DNA from: Desulfobacteraceae bacterium UBA2174
GTDB lineage: Bacteria; Desulfobacterota; Desulfobacteria; Desulfobacterales; UBA2174
Reading direction: 5' to 3'
Length of the DNA stretch: 14,316 nucleotides
Assembly (NCBI GenBank): GCA_002327445.1
Contig: DCWA01000028.1
Span: 1-14,316, forward strand
Shown here: positions 14,070 to 14,316 of the stretch, piece by piece
Layout: each line of letters starts with the position of its first letter
Numbering within the stretch: position 1 is the stretch's first letter
Translations under genes and position numbers: made by a program
Notes under the pieces: generated by a model
Told to the model about the DNA's origin: nothing
The model's database searches: none
The model's input: the letters and a program-made list of their open reading frames with translations, nothing else

Positions 14070-14316
14070 ATGCCATTCAGAAGGTCCTTCTCCAATGTCG
14101 TTCCGAACGTCTACCTTGCATCCATTGCGAGCATTTACCTTTCGTGTCATTCCGAACTTCTTCTTTGCGTGTCTTTCCGGGTGTCCTCCTTCCGTGTCAT
14201 TCCGCTGCGCCCCCTCCCGTGTCATTCCGGTGCGCCCCCTCTCGTGTCATTCCGGTGCGCCCCCTCTCGTGTCATTCCGGTGCGCCCCCTCCCGTGTCAT
14301 TCCGGAGCGCCAGGGC
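14070..14316. repeat. 25-bp tandem repeat array (TGTCATTCCG minisatellite), runs off window
   Basis: Units start at 14070, 14095, 14120 (24 bp), 14144, 14169, 14194, 14219, 14244, 14269 and 14294 (cut by the edge). The better units begin GTGTCATTCCGG and end GCGCCCCCTCTC or GCGCCCCCTCCC. The left units are diverged, while those from 14194 on are nearly identical, so the array appears to have grown at its right side. There are no spacers, and the period is not a multiple of 3. The last visible unit changes to GTGTCATTCCGGAGCGCC, joining the TCATTCCG core to the GGAGCGC word seen at 4804 and 6833. The array probably continues beyond the window. Confidence 0.92.

Noticed and set aside
14025..14225. 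Minus-strand frame of 66 codons over the right-end array
   Set aside because: It is built from the 25-bp repeat, whose period is not a multiple of 3, so the peptide is not periodic and has no gene-like features.
14070..14316. Possible CRISPR array
   Set aside because: Units are contiguous with no unique spacers, and no cas genes are nearby; it is a plain tandem repeat.

Overview
The window looks like chromosomal DNA from a GC-rich, Gram-negative anaerobe, most likely a sulfate-reducer-like member of the Desulfobacterota (former Deltaproteobacteria). This is inferred from four things: high GC, a hybrid kinase plus sigma54 response regulator, a 62-residue 2[4Fe-4S] ferredoxin with its own promoter, and an RNase J-FtsK gene pair. 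No rRNA, tRNA, transposase or CRISPR was seen, so the lineage call is tentative.

Layout. (1) Positions 3-482 (+) hold the C-terminal receiver domain of a hybrid sensor kinase cut by the window edge. It converges on, and overlaps by 47 bp, a sigma54-dependent NtrC-type response regulator (436-1797, -). (2) Positions 1849-6757 hold a complete glycerol-3-phosphate-type ABC importer. ugpC is on the minus strand. Across a 238-bp divergent spacer, ugpB, ugpA and ugpE run on the plus strand. The spacer between ugpB and ugpA (442 bp) and the one after ugpE (166 bp) are filled with short non-coding repeats. (3) A 314-residue protein of unknown function (6924-7868) is followed by an AT-rich leader with a good sigma70-type promoter, a ferredoxin gene (8043-8231) and a strong intrinsic terminator. 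(4) Positions 8388-13956 look like one operon with tiny gaps or overlaps: a small Cys-rich unknown protein, PlsC acyltransferase, RNase J, the FtsK/SpoIIIE DNA translocase, and a class I SAM methyltransferase. (5) The right end is a 25-bp-period tandem repeat array that runs off the window.

How the genes fit together. UgpB captures glycerol-3-phosphate or its diesters in the periplasm, UgpA/UgpE form the channel, and UgpC supplies ATP hydrolysis. PlsC, further along, uses a glycerol-3-phosphate-derived lysophosphatidate to make phosphatidate. RNase J and FtsK are housekeeping RNA-processing and chromosome-segregation proteins. The two-component pair at the left may be co-transcribed with ugpC (51-bp gap), but no sigma54 promoter is visible near ugp.

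No clear novel defence or mobile system is present. The most unusual material is the non-coding repeat family. A 33-bp composite block occurs in the same orientation on both sides of ugpA-ugpE, a CTTTAG-based array abuts the ugpA start codon, and a TGTCATTCCG core is shared between the ugpB-ugpA spacer and the terminal minisatellite. A 33-residue insertion in UgpE and two uncharacterised proteins are the other points of interest.
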